Shown here in pieces: positions 17,447 through 28,301 of a DNA stretch of 64,000 nucleotides; position 1 is the stretch's first letter; every line of letters starts with the position of its first letter. The DNA is taken from positions 558,001-622,000 of the forward strand of contig NZ_JAAAMJ010000001.1 of NCBI RefSeq assembly GCF_010500835.1. The letters are read 5' to 3'. The notes beneath the pieces were generated by a model, which saw nothing but the letters and a program-made list of their open reading frames with translations, ran no database searches and was not told the DNA's origin. Both the position numbers and the translations under genes were made by a program. The stretch comes from Aurantimonas aggregata (lineage in GTDB: Bacteria; Pseudomonadota; Alphaproteobacteria; Rhizobiales; Rhizobiaceae).

Positions 17447-17574
17447 AGCAGTCGACCGCGAGCAGCACCTCCTCCCGCTGTTTCGCCCGACTGTTTCCTC
17501 CCAAGGGGTTTGTTTTCCTCCCGAAAACCCCCTTTCTAATTCAAGCCGGGTTCGCAAGAGCCCGGCTTTTTTTT
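17447..17574 (+). ncRNA. Probable small RNA with anti-Shine-Dalgarno loops (alpha-r14-like)
   Basis: There is no coding frame in the 496 bases between 17143 and 17638, yet a clear plus-strand terminator ends at 17574. Just before it are three CCTCCC motifs: CCTCCTCCC (17468-17476), CCTCCC (17497-17502) and CCTCCC (17517-17522). The first sits in a 10-base loop closed by AGCAGC/GCTGTT (17461-17466 / 17477-17482). The third is in the loop of a hairpin between AAGGGGTTT (17503-17511) and AAAACCCCCTT (17524-17534). Exposed CU-rich loops plus a 3' terminator match the alpha-r14 small RNA family of Hyphomicrobiales, which can pair with ribosome sites of mRNAs. The 5' end is an estimate; I see no convincing promoter. 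The rest of the gap (17143-17446) shows nothing else. Confidence 0.72.
17543..17574 (+). terminator. Intrinsic terminator of the small RNA
   Basis: AAGCCGGG (17543-17550) pairs with CCCGGCTT (17561-17568) across a 10-base loop, and the T run continues to 17574. The aspartate aminotransferase gene is on the opposite strand and ends at 17639, so it does not use this T tract. The only transcript it can serve starts within the preceding non-coding stretch. Confidence 0.85.
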
Positions 17575-17638
17575 GCCCGGATGCAGGCACCGGCAGCAGA
17601 TGTCGGCGGACGCCAGGCGCCCGCCGATCCTGTCCTTG

Positions 17639-18901
<1,263 letters not shown>

Positions 18902-19125
18902 CTAGGCGCAGACGGATTTGGGTGCAAGGCGGGGCGGCAGGGGCCCGGTCACGCCCGTCCCGGTCTCGATGCCTGCTCGACAGCCGCGAAAGGCCGAGGA
19001 ACCGGGCATCTGGCGTTACCACCCGGTCCATCGATCATCAGCCCGGATCGCTGGCGTCAGCAGAATGAATTGGTCCTGCCGGCGATTGGCGCCGATCTTC
19101 CGCTCCCCGCAAGACGAGAGACCCC

Positions 19126-19743
19126 ATGATTACCATTCACGGCATGGCCGATTCCGGCAATTGCTACAAGCCGCGCCTCCTGATGGCGCTGCTGGGCCGG
19201 CCGTTCCGGCACAGCGAGGTCAGCTGGCTGGACGGCGAGACGTCCTCCGAGGCGTTCCGGCGGAAGACCCCGATCGGCAAGGTGCCGCTGCTCGAGACCG
19301 AGGACGGGCGCTTCCTGCCCGAGTCGAACGCCATCCTGGCCTATCTCGGCGACGGCACGCGCTTCGTCCCGCAGGACGCGTTCGAGCGGGCGCAGATGCT
19401 CGCCTGGATGTTCTTCGAGCAGTACAGCCACGAACCCAGCATCGCGGTCCGGCGCTCGCTGCTCGTCTATCCCGAAATGGCCGATGTCGCGACGCCGGAG
19501 CGGCTCGCCGCGACGCTCGCCGGTGGCCACAAGGCCCTGGCGGTCATGGAGGAGCGGCTGGCGGGTCATGACTGGCTGATCCGCGACGCCCCAAGCCTCG
19601 CCGACATCGCGCTCTATCCCTACACGCATGTCGCGGACGAAGGCGGCTTTGACCTGGCGGCCTATCCCGGCATCCGCGCCTGGCTTGCCCGGATTCCGGC
19701 GCTGGGGAATTACCGGCCGCGCAGCTGGCTGCCCGACCTCTGA
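19126..19743 (+). CDS. Glutathione S-transferase family protein
   Basis: 205 residues. The N-terminal half has TIHGMADSGNCYKPRLLMALLG and TPIGKVPLLETEDGRFLPESNAILAYL, with cis-Pro in KVPLL and the E-S pair binding the glutathione gamma-glutamyl group. The C-terminal half has DWLIRDAPSLADIALYPYTHVADEGG, the typical N-cap box. It is not closely similar to the GST at 10.2 kb. It is convergent with sodC. Its substrate is unknown. Confidence 0.92.
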   Translation: MITIHGMADSGNCYKPRLLMALLGRPFRHSEVSWLDGETSSEAFRRKTPIGKVPLLETEDGRFLPESNAILAYLGDGTRFVPQDAFERAQMLAWMFFEQYSHEPSIAVRRSLLVYPEMADVATPERLAATLAGGHKALAVMEERLAGHDWLIRDAPSLADIALYPYTHVADEGGFDLAAYPGIRAWLARIPALGNYRPRSWLPDL

Positions 19744-19751
19744 GCGTCTTG

Positions 19752-19786
19752 TAAAAGCGGCGCGCGACCCGAAGCCCGCGCGCCGC
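19752..19786 (-). terminator. Intrinsic terminator downstream of sodC
   Basis: On the minus strand GCGGCGCGCG and CGCGCGCCGC (plus positions 19777-19786 and 19757-19766) form a perfect 10-bp stem followed by TTTT. It lies 20 bases after the sodC stop. Confidence 0.75.
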
Positions 19787-19806
19787 CCCCAGGCTTGCTC
19801 GGACGC

Positions 19807-20430
19807 TTACTCGGCCGCGAAGACCACGCCGCAAGCGATGCGGTCGCCGGCATCGCCGGAAGGCTGCGACTCGTAGTCGTCCGCCCCGTCATGCACGACG
19901 ATCGCCGTGCCGTCGGAATCGTTCAGCGGCGCGTCGCCGCCGGACATCGCGACCATCGGATTGAAGGTCTGGAACTGGGCCGTGCCGTCGGTCGCCGTGA
20001 AGTTCGGCATGTCGCCGGCATGCGGGCCGTTCTCGGCCATGTAGCCGTGGTCCTTGTCGGTCGGGTTGTAGTGCCCGCCGGCCGAGGTGAAGTCGCCCTC
20101 GCAGACGCCGGTCTCGTGCAGGTGGAAGCTGCGCTCGCCGTCGCCGAGGCCGGAGAGGTCCGCGGCCAGCAGCAGCCCGTGCGGCGTCGGCGTGATCGTG
20201 ACCGTGCCGGCGGAGCTGCCGTCGGCATGCTGCATCTCGACCGTCACCGGCTCCATCCCGTCTGCCGTCTGGGCAGCCGCGCCCTCGGTCGGGGCCGCCG
20301 TCGGGGTGGGCGTATCGGTCGGCGCGGTCGGCGCGGTCGTGTCGGTCGGCGCGGTCGTTGCGTCCTGCGCGAAAGCCGGCGCGGCGAACAGGAGGGCGGT
20401 CGCAAGGCTTGTGGTGGCAAAGAGTTTCAT
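19807..20430 (-). CDS. sodC: Superoxide dismutase [Cu-Zn], periplasmic
   Basis: 207 residues. It has a signal peptide (LFATTSLATALLFAAPAFAQ), then a Thr/Pro/Ala-rich linker about residues 22-55 (repeats of APTDT and TPTA), then the SOD domain. Copper and zinc ligands are visible in FHLHETGVCEG, AGGHYNPTDKDHGY, NGPHAGDMPN and VVHDGADDY. The substrate-guiding arginine and the disulfide cysteine are in AGDRIACGV. It converts superoxide to peroxide and oxygen in the periplasm. The T/P-rich linker is longer than usual for bacterial SodC and may act as a spacer from the membrane or wall. Confidence 0.96.
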   Translation of the reverse strand: MKLFATTSLATALLFAAPAFAQDATTAPTDTTAPTAPTDTPTPTAAPTEGAAAQTADGMEPVTVEMQHADGSSAGTVTITPTPHGLLLAADLSGLGDGERSFHLHETGVCEGDFTSAGGHYNPTDKDHGYMAENGPHAGDMPNFTATDGTAQFQTFNPMVAMSGGDAPLNDSDGTAIVVHDGADDYESQPSGDAGDRIACGVVFAAE

Positions 20431-20585
20431 GGTCGTCTCCCAGTGATATGGCGGGACAGCCGCAGCCGCGGTGCTGTCCTTTCGCTACCGTCGCAACGGG
20501 AGGCAGACTCGATCGTTCCGTCGCCGCGACGTCGCGGCCCACTCGCCGGCGGCGCGCCACCCGCCCATTCAGGGAGACATTCGCC

Positions 20586-21026
20586 ATGGCCTCGCCGCTC
20601 GAAACCCTGTGGACCCGCCTCGCCGGCCCGGCCGACCAGGGCCGCATCGACTTCGCCCGTCTTGAGCGCCGCAAGGTTCCCAACGACGCCCTCGCCGCCT
20701 CGCCCGGCGCCGTCTCCGCCACGGTCGACCGCGCTCTGCCGGTCTATGCCGAGCCCCCCGAGGCCTTGCTGCGCCGGCTCGACGTCCGGCTCGCCGACGA
20801 CCGCAATGTCGAGCGCGTCGACGACCGGGCAAGCCCGACCTACCGGCGCTACGTCGTCCGCACGGCACTGCTGCGCTTTCCGGACACCGTCGATGTCGAG
20901 GCCGGGCCCGACGCCAGCGGCCATACGCTGCTGCGCCTCTACGCGCGCTCGCAACTCGGCAAGGGCGATTTCGGCGCCAACGCCAAGCGCCTGGCCGCCT
21001 GGACGGAAGGCCTTAGCACGACTTGA
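20586..21026 (+). CDS. DUF1499 domain protein
   Basis: 146 residues from ATG 20586, with GGGAG 11 bases upstream. The C-terminal half holds the DUF1499 pattern: YRRYVVRTALLRFPDTVDV, then TLLRLYARSQLGKGDFGANAKRL in which the S-x-L-G-x-x-D-x-G-x-N motif is typical. The family is unannotated. This copy lacks the signal or lipobox found in many members. It is convergent with the EamA transporter gene at 21072. Confidence 0.82.
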   Translation: MASPLETLWTRLAGPADQGRIDFARLERRKVPNDALAASPGAVSATVDRALPVYAEPPEALLRRLDVRLADDRNVERVDDRASPTYRRYVVRTALLRFPDTVDVEAGPDASGHTLLRLYARSQLGKGDFGANAKRLAAWTEGLSTT

Positions 21027-21071
21027 TCGGCCAAGGCGTACCGGGCGACGCGTCCTGCCTGGCAAACATCG

Positions 21072-21935
21072 CTACCGGCTGAAGCGCTTGGCGCCCGCCA
21101 CGCAGGCAACCACCAGGCCGGTCACCGCGATCATCGTGCCCGGCACCGCCTCGCCGAGCAGCAGCGCCGCCAGCGCCAGCCCGAAGAACGGCTGCAGCAG
21201 CTGCAACTGGCCGACACCGGCGATGCCGCCGAGCACCAGGCCGCGATACCAGAACACGAAGCCGACGAGCATCGAGAACACCGAGACATAGGCGAGCCCG
21301 AGCCAGGCCGGCTGGCCGACGTCGGCGAACGTCGCGGGCAGCGTCGCCAGGGCCACGGCGGCCATCGCCGGCAGCGCCACGACCAGCGCCCAGGAGATCA
21401 CCTGCCAGCCTCCCAGCTTGCGCGACAGCGTCGCGCCTTCCGCATAGCCAAGGCCGCAGAGGAGGATCGCCGCGACCATCAAGAGGTCGCCGGCCAGCGC
21501 GCCCGGCCCGCTTTCGGCCAGTGCGAAGCCCGCCACAGCCGCGCCGCCGACGATCGAGAACAGCCAGAACGCCGGCCTCGGCCGCTCGCCGCCGCGCAGC
21601 ACCGCAAAGCCTGCCGTCGCCAGCGGCAGGAGCCCGACGAAGACGATCGAGCGCGCCGCGGTGATGTGCTGCAGGGCCAGCGCCGTCAGCAGCGGAAAGC
21701 CGATCACCACGCCCAGTGCGACGATCGCGAGGGGCACGAGGTCGCCTCCCGCCGGCCGCTTCTGCTGCAGGACCAGGAGCAGGGCGGCCCCCAGCAGCGC
21801 CGCGATGACCGCGCGGGCCGACGTCAGGAACAGCGGCGTGAAATCGCCGATGGCGGCGCGCGTCGCTGGCAGCGAGCCGCTGAAGATGATGACGCCGAGG
21901 AGCCCGCTGCCCCAGCCCGCATAGGTCCGTTCCAT
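21072..21935 (-). CDS. EamA/DMT family transporter
   Basis: 287 residues with about ten hydrophobic helices arranged as two EamA repeats (GSGLLGVIIFSGSLPATRAA; later AEGATLSRKLGGWQVISWAL and LLQPFFGLALAALLLGEAVPGTM). DMT carriers usually export amino acids or metabolites. The gene is divergent from a MocR-type regulator, with a palindrome between them, which suggests that the regulator controls this exporter and that the substrate is an amine or amino acid (inference). Confidence 0.9.
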   Translation of the reverse strand: MERTYAGWGSGLLGVIIFSGSLPATRAAIGDFTPLFLTSARAVIAALLGAALLLVLQQKRPAGGDLVPLAIVALGVVIGFPLLTALALQHITAARSIVFVGLLPLATAGFAVLRGGERPRPAFWLFSIVGGAAVAGFALAESGPGALAGDLLMVAAILLCGLGYAEGATLSRKLGGWQVISWALVVALPAMAAVALATLPATFADVGQPAWLGLAYVSVFSMLVGFVFWYRGLVLGGIAGVGQLQLLQPFFGLALAALLLGEAVPGTMIAVTGLVVACVAGAKRFSR

Positions 21936-21998
21936 GATGTCGCTCCGCTGTTCGAGCCACCCTCCTAGGGCCCGTCGGCTGGCACCGACAGCGACAGT

Positions 21999-22026
21999 GC
22001 CGTACAGTTACAACAATCTGTATGGC
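21999..22026. promoter_or_regulatory. Palindrome in the EamA/MocR divergent promoter
   Basis: GCCGTACAG (21999-22007) and CTGTATGGC (22018-22026) are inverted arms with one mismatch around TTACAACAAT. The site ends 24 bases before ATG 22050 of the MocR gene and is 63 bases from the EamA start. Its position and symmetry fit a binding site for the MocR-type dimer. Confidence 0.6.
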
Positions 22027-22049
22027 TCACGAGACCCGCACAATTGCCG

Positions 22050-23456
22050 ATGCCCGTCCCCAACCGATCGCCGACGCGCACCGAAGCGCTGATGGACGAG
22101 ATCCGCCGCCGGATGGCCGCGCGCACCCTTGCCGCCGGCGAGAAGCTGCCCTCCGTACGCGGCTTCGCAGCGGAGATGTGCGTCTCGCCCTCGACGGTGG
22201 TGGAGGCCTATGACCGGCTGGCCGCCGAAGGCCTGATCCGCTCGCGGCCGGGTGCCGGCTTCTTCGTCGCGGGCGCCCTGCCGCCGATGCTGCTCGCCGA
22301 GGTCGAGCCGCGTCTCGAGCGCGAGTTCGACCCGTTCTGGGTGTCGCGCCAGTCGCTCGACGCCGGCCCTGACGTCCTGCGCCCCGGCTGCGGCTGGCTG
22401 CCGGCCGACTGGATGCCCCACGCCTCGCTGCGAAAGGCGCTGCGCGGTCTTTCCCGGGCGGACGACGCCATCCTCGCCGATTACGGCCCCACCCGCGGCC
22501 TGCTCGCCTTGCGCCGGCTGCTGGCGCGCCAGCTCGCGGCCGAAGGCGTCGCGGCCGGCGCCGACCAGATCCTCCTCACCGGCTCGGGCACCCAGGCGCT
22601 CGACCTCCTCTGCCGCTTCTTCCTGCAGCCGGGCGACACGGTGCTGCTCGACGATCCCTGCTACTTCAACTTCCAGGCGTTGCTGCGCGCCCACCGCGTG
22701 CGCATCGTCAGCGTGCCGTGGACTCCGAGCGGGCCGGACATCGCCCGCTTCGAAGCGGCCGTGGCGACCCACCGGCCGCGCCTCTACGTCACCAATTCCG
22801 CCATCCACAATCCCACCGGCGCGACCCTCTCGCCGCCGGTCGCCCACCGCATCCTGACGACCGCCGCCGCGGCCGACATGACCATCGTCGAGGACGACAT
22901 CTTCGCCGATTTCGAGCCCGAGCCCTCGACGCGCCTCGCCGCGCTCGACGGCCTTGCCCGGGTCGTGCGGATCGGCAGCTTCTCCAAGACCCTCTCGGCC
23001 TCGGTGCGCGTCGGCTACATCGCGGCGCGCGGCGACTGGATCGAGGGGCTGGTAGACCTGCAGGTCGCCACCAGCTTCGGCGGGGCGAGCCCGCTCGCTG
23101 CCGAACTCGTGCACGCGATGCTGAGTGACGGCAGCTACCGCAAGCACATGGCCGCCCTGCGCACCCGCCTCGCCCGCCGGCGCAAGGAGACGATCGCCGC
23201 GCTCGCCGAATTCGGCGTCGAACCGTGGACGCTGCCGCGCGGCGGCTTCACCCTGTGGTGCCGCCTGCCGGACGGCCAGGATGCCGCCGACATGGCGCGG
23301 ACGGCACTGCGCCAGGGCGTTGTCCTCGCCCCCGGCAACGTCTTCAGCGTCGCCCGGACCGCCCCCGCGATGATGCGCTTCAACGTCGCCCAGATGGATC
23401 CGAAGGTGCTCGACGTGCTCCGCGCCATGCCCGGCCTTCGGCCCGGGCAGGCCTGA
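22050..23456 (+). CDS. MocR-type regulator (GntR helix-turn-helix fused to aminotransferase fold)
   Basis: 468 residues from ATG 22050; a TTG two codons upstream is possible. Residues about 10-75 are a GntR winged helix (GEKLPSVRGFAAEMCVSPSTVVEAYDRLAAEGLI). Residues about 100-460 are a class I aminotransferase-like domain with DYGPTRGLLALRRLLA, the PLP aspartate in TIVEDDIFADF and the PLP lysine in RIGSFSKTLSASVRVGY. Such proteins are PLP-dependent transcription factors, often for amino-acid, polyamine or vitamin B6 genes. The neighbouring divergent EamA exporter is the probable target. Confidence 0.93.
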   Translation: MPVPNRSPTRTEALMDEIRRRMAARTLAAGEKLPSVRGFAAEMCVSPSTVVEAYDRLAAEGLIRSRPGAGFFVAGALPPMLLAEVEPRLEREFDPFWVSRQSLDAGPDVLRPGCGWLPADWMPHASLRKALRGLSRADDAILADYGPTRGLLALRRLLARQLAAEGVAAGADQILLTGSGTQALDLLCRFFLQPGDTVLLDDPCYFNFQALLRAHRVRIVSVPWTPSGPDIARFEAAVATHRPRLYVTNSAIHNPTGATLSPPVAHRILTTAAAADMTIVEDDIFADFEPEPSTRLAALDGLARVVRIGSFSKTLSASVRVGYIAARGDWIEGLVDLQVATSFGGASPLAAELVHAMLSDGSYRKHMAALRTRLARRRKETIAALAEFGVEPWTLPRGGFTLWCRLPDGQDAADMARTALRQGVVLAPGNVFSVARTAPAMMRFNVAQMDPKVLDVLRAMPGLRPGQA

Positions 23457-23562
23457 TTGGGCGCGAGCACTGTGCCAGGGCCGAGCGGCGCGGAACATCT
23501 CGCCGGGATCGGACGAGCGTTACCGTCGAAAGCCCGACAACACGCGAGCTGCGCGCCCTTGC

Positions 23563-24066
23563 CTACCGATCCGCCGCGCGATCGCGGTCTGGCCCCCTCG
23601 CCTGCTCTTCCACATGGCCCGACGGCGCGGCGGCGCAGCGCGCGTCGAAGCTTCGGCTCAGTTCGGCCAGGCTGACGCCGGCCAGCCGCGCGACCAGCAG
23701 CGCCTCCGCCTCGGCAAGGGCGCCTTCCAGCGCCGCGTTGACCAGCTGTTCGACGGCGCAGTCCGGGTTGGAATGCTCGTTGCCGATCGCAAACAGCCGG
23801 GGCCCGCCGACGGCGCGGTGAACGTCGAGCAGCGACACGCGCTCGAGGTCGCAGGCGATGACCCAGCCGCCGCCATGCCCCTTGCCCGAGCGCACGTAGC
23901 CGGCGTCGCGGAGCCCGGCCATGGTGCGGCGGACGACGACCGCATTGGTACCCAGCATCGCCGCAATCGCTTCGGACGTCATCGGCCCCTCGTGCCGCGC
24001 CATATGGAGCAGCACGTGCAGCATCCGGGAGAGACGGCTGTCGTTTCGCATCCGCTGATCTGTCAT
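23563..24066 (-). CDS. Rrf2 family transcriptional regulator
   Basis: 167 residues from ATG 24066 (MTDQRMRNDSRLSRML). The winged helix is visible in MTSEAIAAMLGTNAVVVRRTMAGLRDAGYVRSGKG, followed by the wing GKGHGGGWVIA and the helix LLDVHRAVGG. There is a single cysteine pair far apart (DCAVEQ, RCAAAP), not the three-cysteine Fe-S cluster of NsrR/IscR, so redox sensing through a cluster is doubtful. It is divergent from a methyltransferase gene with a dyad between them. Confidence 0.9.
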   Translation of the reverse strand: MTDQRMRNDSRLSRMLHVLLHMARHEGPMTSEAIAAMLGTNAVVVRRTMAGLRDAGYVRSGKGHGGGWVIACDLERVSLLDVHRAVGGPRLFAIGNEHSNPDCAVEQLVNAALEGALAEAEALLVARLAGVSLAELSRSFDARCAAAPSGHVEEQARGPDRDRAADR

Positions 24067-24097
24067 GCACCCCGCCCCGTTGGCAATCATGCTTCAT

Positions 24098-24120
24098 CAT
24101 GATACTCCATAAGTTACATG
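24098..24120. promoter_or_regulatory. Dyad operator candidate between Rrf2 regulator and methyltransferase
   Basis: CATG-NN-ACT-N5-AGT-NN-CATG reads symmetrically from 24098 to 24120. It sits 31 bases before the Rrf2 start and 18 bases before ATG 24139 of the methyltransferase gene, so a bound Rrf2 dimer could control both. Confidence 0.5.
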
Positions 24121-24138
24121 ATTTGATGGAGCCACGGA

Positions 24139-24918
24139 ATGCGCGCGTTCGAGAACCCCGATCACTGGAACAAGGCAGCGACCCATTACCGCGAGACCGC
24201 GCATCCCTTCACCGCAAAGTTTGCCGAGGCGGCGCTGGCGCGCGTCGCGCTGAGCCCAGAAAGCCACGTGCTCGACGTCGCGACCGGGACCGGCGCCCTG
24301 GCCCTGGCGGCGGCGCGGAGCGGCGCGCAGGTGCTGGCGACCGACTTTTCCCCCGGCATGGTGGCGTGCGTCGCCGCCGCGGGCCTGCCCAACGTCGCGA
24401 CGCGGGTCATGGACGGTCAGGCGCTCGACCTGCCCGACGCGAGTTTCGACGCCGTCTTTTCCATCTTCGGGGTGATCATGTTTCCCGACTGGCAGAAGGG
24501 CCTTTCCGAAATGCGCCGGGTGACGCGGCCGGGCGGCCACGGCGTCGTCGCCACCTGGCAGGAACAGGGCGCGGCGACCTTCCTGCTGCTCGGCGACGTC
24601 AGACGCAAACTGTTTCCCGGGCGCGCTGGCATGCCGATGCCCGAAGGCGTCAAGGCGATGAGCGATCCCGACGATTTCGCCCGCGCGCTCGTCGCGGCGG
24701 GCTATCACGACCCGCATATCGAGACCGTCACCCATGACTTCCAGCTGGACGTCGTGTCGCTGGATGCACCCGACACGCTCTTCGGCATGTCGCCCGACTG
24801 GACCAGCCTCGACGACGCCGACAAGGCGGCCGTGGTCGCCGAGGTGCGGCGGCTGGCCGGCGACCGGCCGGTCCTGCCGATCCCCTCTACCGCCCTGATC
24901 GCCGTGGCAGAGGCGTGA
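24139..24918 (+). CDS. Class I SAM-dependent methyltransferase
   Basis: 259 residues, with GGAG 7 bases before the ATG. VLDVATGTGALALAAARSGA is the SAM-binding loop, ATDFSPGMVACVAAAGLPN the ribose-binding strand, and DASFDAVFSIFGVIMFPDW the post-motif region of the Methyltransf_11/UbiE-like group. The first 30 residues (NPDHWNKAATHYRETAHPFT) are typical of small-molecule methylases of this type. The substrate is unknown. It is paired with a divergent Rrf2 regulator, a common layout for small-molecule-responsive enzymes. Confidence 0.88.
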   Translation: MRAFENPDHWNKAATHYRETAHPFTAKFAEAALARVALSPESHVLDVATGTGALALAAARSGAQVLATDFSPGMVACVAAAGLPNVATRVMDGQALDLPDASFDAVFSIFGVIMFPDWQKGLSEMRRVTRPGGHGVVATWQEQGAATFLLLGDVRRKLFPGRAGMPMPEGVKAMSDPDDFARALVAAGYHDPHIETVTHDFQLDVVSLDAPDTLFGMSPDWTSLDDADKAAVVAEVRRLAGDRPVLPIPSTALIAVAEA

Positions 24919-25182
24919 CGGAGCAGGCACGCCTGACGGAATGGGTTTATCGCTCGGCTGACGCTGCCGGACCTCGGCGTTTGCCGGCCAGTGCGGGAGG
25001 CAATGAAGCGCGAAGAGATCGCCCTCGGCGATCAGCCGCCTGATCCCGGCGCCGCGTGCCCTCGATGCGTGGTTCTCGCCTTTGGTGCCTCTCTGGTTCG
25101 AGCGCTGTTTCCGCCCCAGCCTTGCACCCTCCCTTATCCTCGGCTAGCCACGACCTCTCCCGTCCACCGGACCGCCCTGCCC

Positions 25183-26070
25183 ATGTCGCGCCTCAGCGCC
25201 AATCTCCTGTTGCTGCTCGCCGGTGCCGTCTGGGGCATGGGCTTCGTCGCCCAGTCGACGGCGATGGACGCCGTCGGCCCGTGGACCTACACGGCAGCGA
25301 AATTCGCCGTGGCGGCGATCGCCCTGGTACCCTTCGCGATCCTCGAGGCGCGCCGGGCGACCGCGCCGCTCCCGTCCTCCGCGCGGACCGGCTTCGTGCT
25401 GGTCGGGCTGATGCTGTTTGCCGGCGCGATCCTGCAGCAGATCGGTATCGTCACCACCTCGGTGACCAATGCCGGCTTCCTCACCGGGCTCTACGTCGTC
25501 TTCACGCCGATTCTCGCCTTCGTCCTTCTGCGCGCCCGGCCGCATTGGGTGGTCTGGCCGTCGGCCCTCGCGGCCTTCGCCGGCATCGTGCTGCTCGGCG
25601 GTGGCGGCGTCGCAGCCCCTGGCCTCGGCGACTGGCTGATGGTCGCCTGCGCCGTCTTCTTCGCGCTGCAGATCATCGCCGTCGGCTTCTTCGCCGGCCC
25701 GACCGGCCGGCCACTGACCCTCTCCTTCACCCAGTTCGCGGTCGCCGCCGTGCTCGCTGGTGTCGGCATGCTGGTGCTGGAGGCACCGACGCTCGCGGCG
25801 CTGACCGCCGCCTGGCCGGAGATCCTCTATGGCGGCCTGTTCTCCACCGCCCTCGCCTTCACGCTGCAGACCATCGGCCAGCGCCACACCACCGCCGCCC
25901 AGGCGGCGATCTTCCTGTCGTCCGAGGCGCTGTTCGCCGCCCTCTTCGCCGCCCTGCTGCTCGGCGAACGCATCGCCGCCATCGGCATCCTCGGCTGCAT
26001 CCTGATCTTCGGCGCCATGCTGGCCGTGGAGATCGTGCCGCTGCGCGTGGCGAGAACCGCCAAGGTTTAG
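25183..26070 (+). CDS. EamA/DMT family transporter
   Basis: 295 residues from ATG 25183 (MSRLSANLLLLLAGAVWGMG); the open frame extends 192 bases upstream into sequence without family similarity. There are two EamA repeats with about ten helices: AGAVWGMGFVAQSTAM, TNAGFLTGLYVVFTPILAF, then AIFLSSEALFAALFAALLLGE. It is the type annotated as DMT-family drug/metabolite exporter. It stands alone, and its substrate is unknown. The 264 bases upstream (24919-25182) show no feature. Confidence 0.9.
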   Translation: MSRLSANLLLLLAGAVWGMGFVAQSTAMDAVGPWTYTAAKFAVAAIALVPFAILEARRATAPLPSSARTGFVLVGLMLFAGAILQQIGIVTTSVTNAGFLTGLYVVFTPILAFVLLRARPHWVVWPSALAAFAGIVLLGGGGVAAPGLGDWLMVACAVFFALQIIAVGFFAGPTGRPLTLSFTQFAVAAVLAGVGMLVLEAPTLAALTAAWPEILYGGLFSTALAFTLQTIGQRHTTAAQAAIFLSSEALFAALFAALLLGERIAAIGILGCILIFGAMLAVEIVPLRVARTAKV

Positions 26071-26284
26071 GTATTGCCGCGCCAACGGGCCGGGGTTCCG
26101 GGCCGGCGAGATCGAGCCCTCCGCACGAAGCGGGTGCGGCCGCATCGGCGGCGGGGCCGGGATGCGGCTGCCGCCGATGCGGCCGCAGCGGAAGCGCGTC
26201 GCAAGGCTGCGTGCTGCGCGGCCCGTCCGTGCAGGTGGTCGACCGCGTCAGTCGGTCCGGCAATCCGCTTGCGCTCGTCGCGGA

Positions 26285-28087
<1,803 letters not shown>

Positions 28088-28103
28088 GCGTAGTTGGGGT
28101 GCC

Positions 28104-28278
28104 GAACACCCCCCTCTGGGCTGCCGCCCATCTCCCCCACAAGGGGGGAGATCGCTGGCATGATTCCTGCGAACATCCTGAAACGTCGAAGACGAATTAA
28201 CGCCTCCGATATGGGGCCGATCTCCCCCCTTGGGGGGGAGATGCCCGGCAGGGCAGAGGGGGGTAATACCCCCCTCCG
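28104..28278. repeat. Pair of inverted copies of a palindromic repeat (S-P-L-E-G-E type)
   Basis: Copy 2 (about 28215-28278) contains ATCTCCCCCCTTGGGGGGGA, then GATGCCCGGCAGGGCAGAGG and a G run. Copy 1 (about 28104-28158) is the same element in reverse, with TCTCCCCCACAAGGGGGGAG and CTCTGGGCTGCCGCCCAT. About 55 bases of unrelated sequence separate them. Each copy can fold into a strong hairpin. A third copy lies inside uvrB at 51.07 kb. The element fills the gap between the acetamidase gene and the ATPase gene of the same operon and may stabilise or weaken the mRNA between them. Confidence 0.85.
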
Positions 28279-28301
28279 CCCGACGGGGACCAAGCCTGTC
28301 G

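Noticed and set aside
28104-28278. CRISPR array or attenuator in the operon gap
   Set aside because: Only two copies, inverted relative to each other, with no regular spacers. They match a chromosomal palindromic repeat also present in uvrB.
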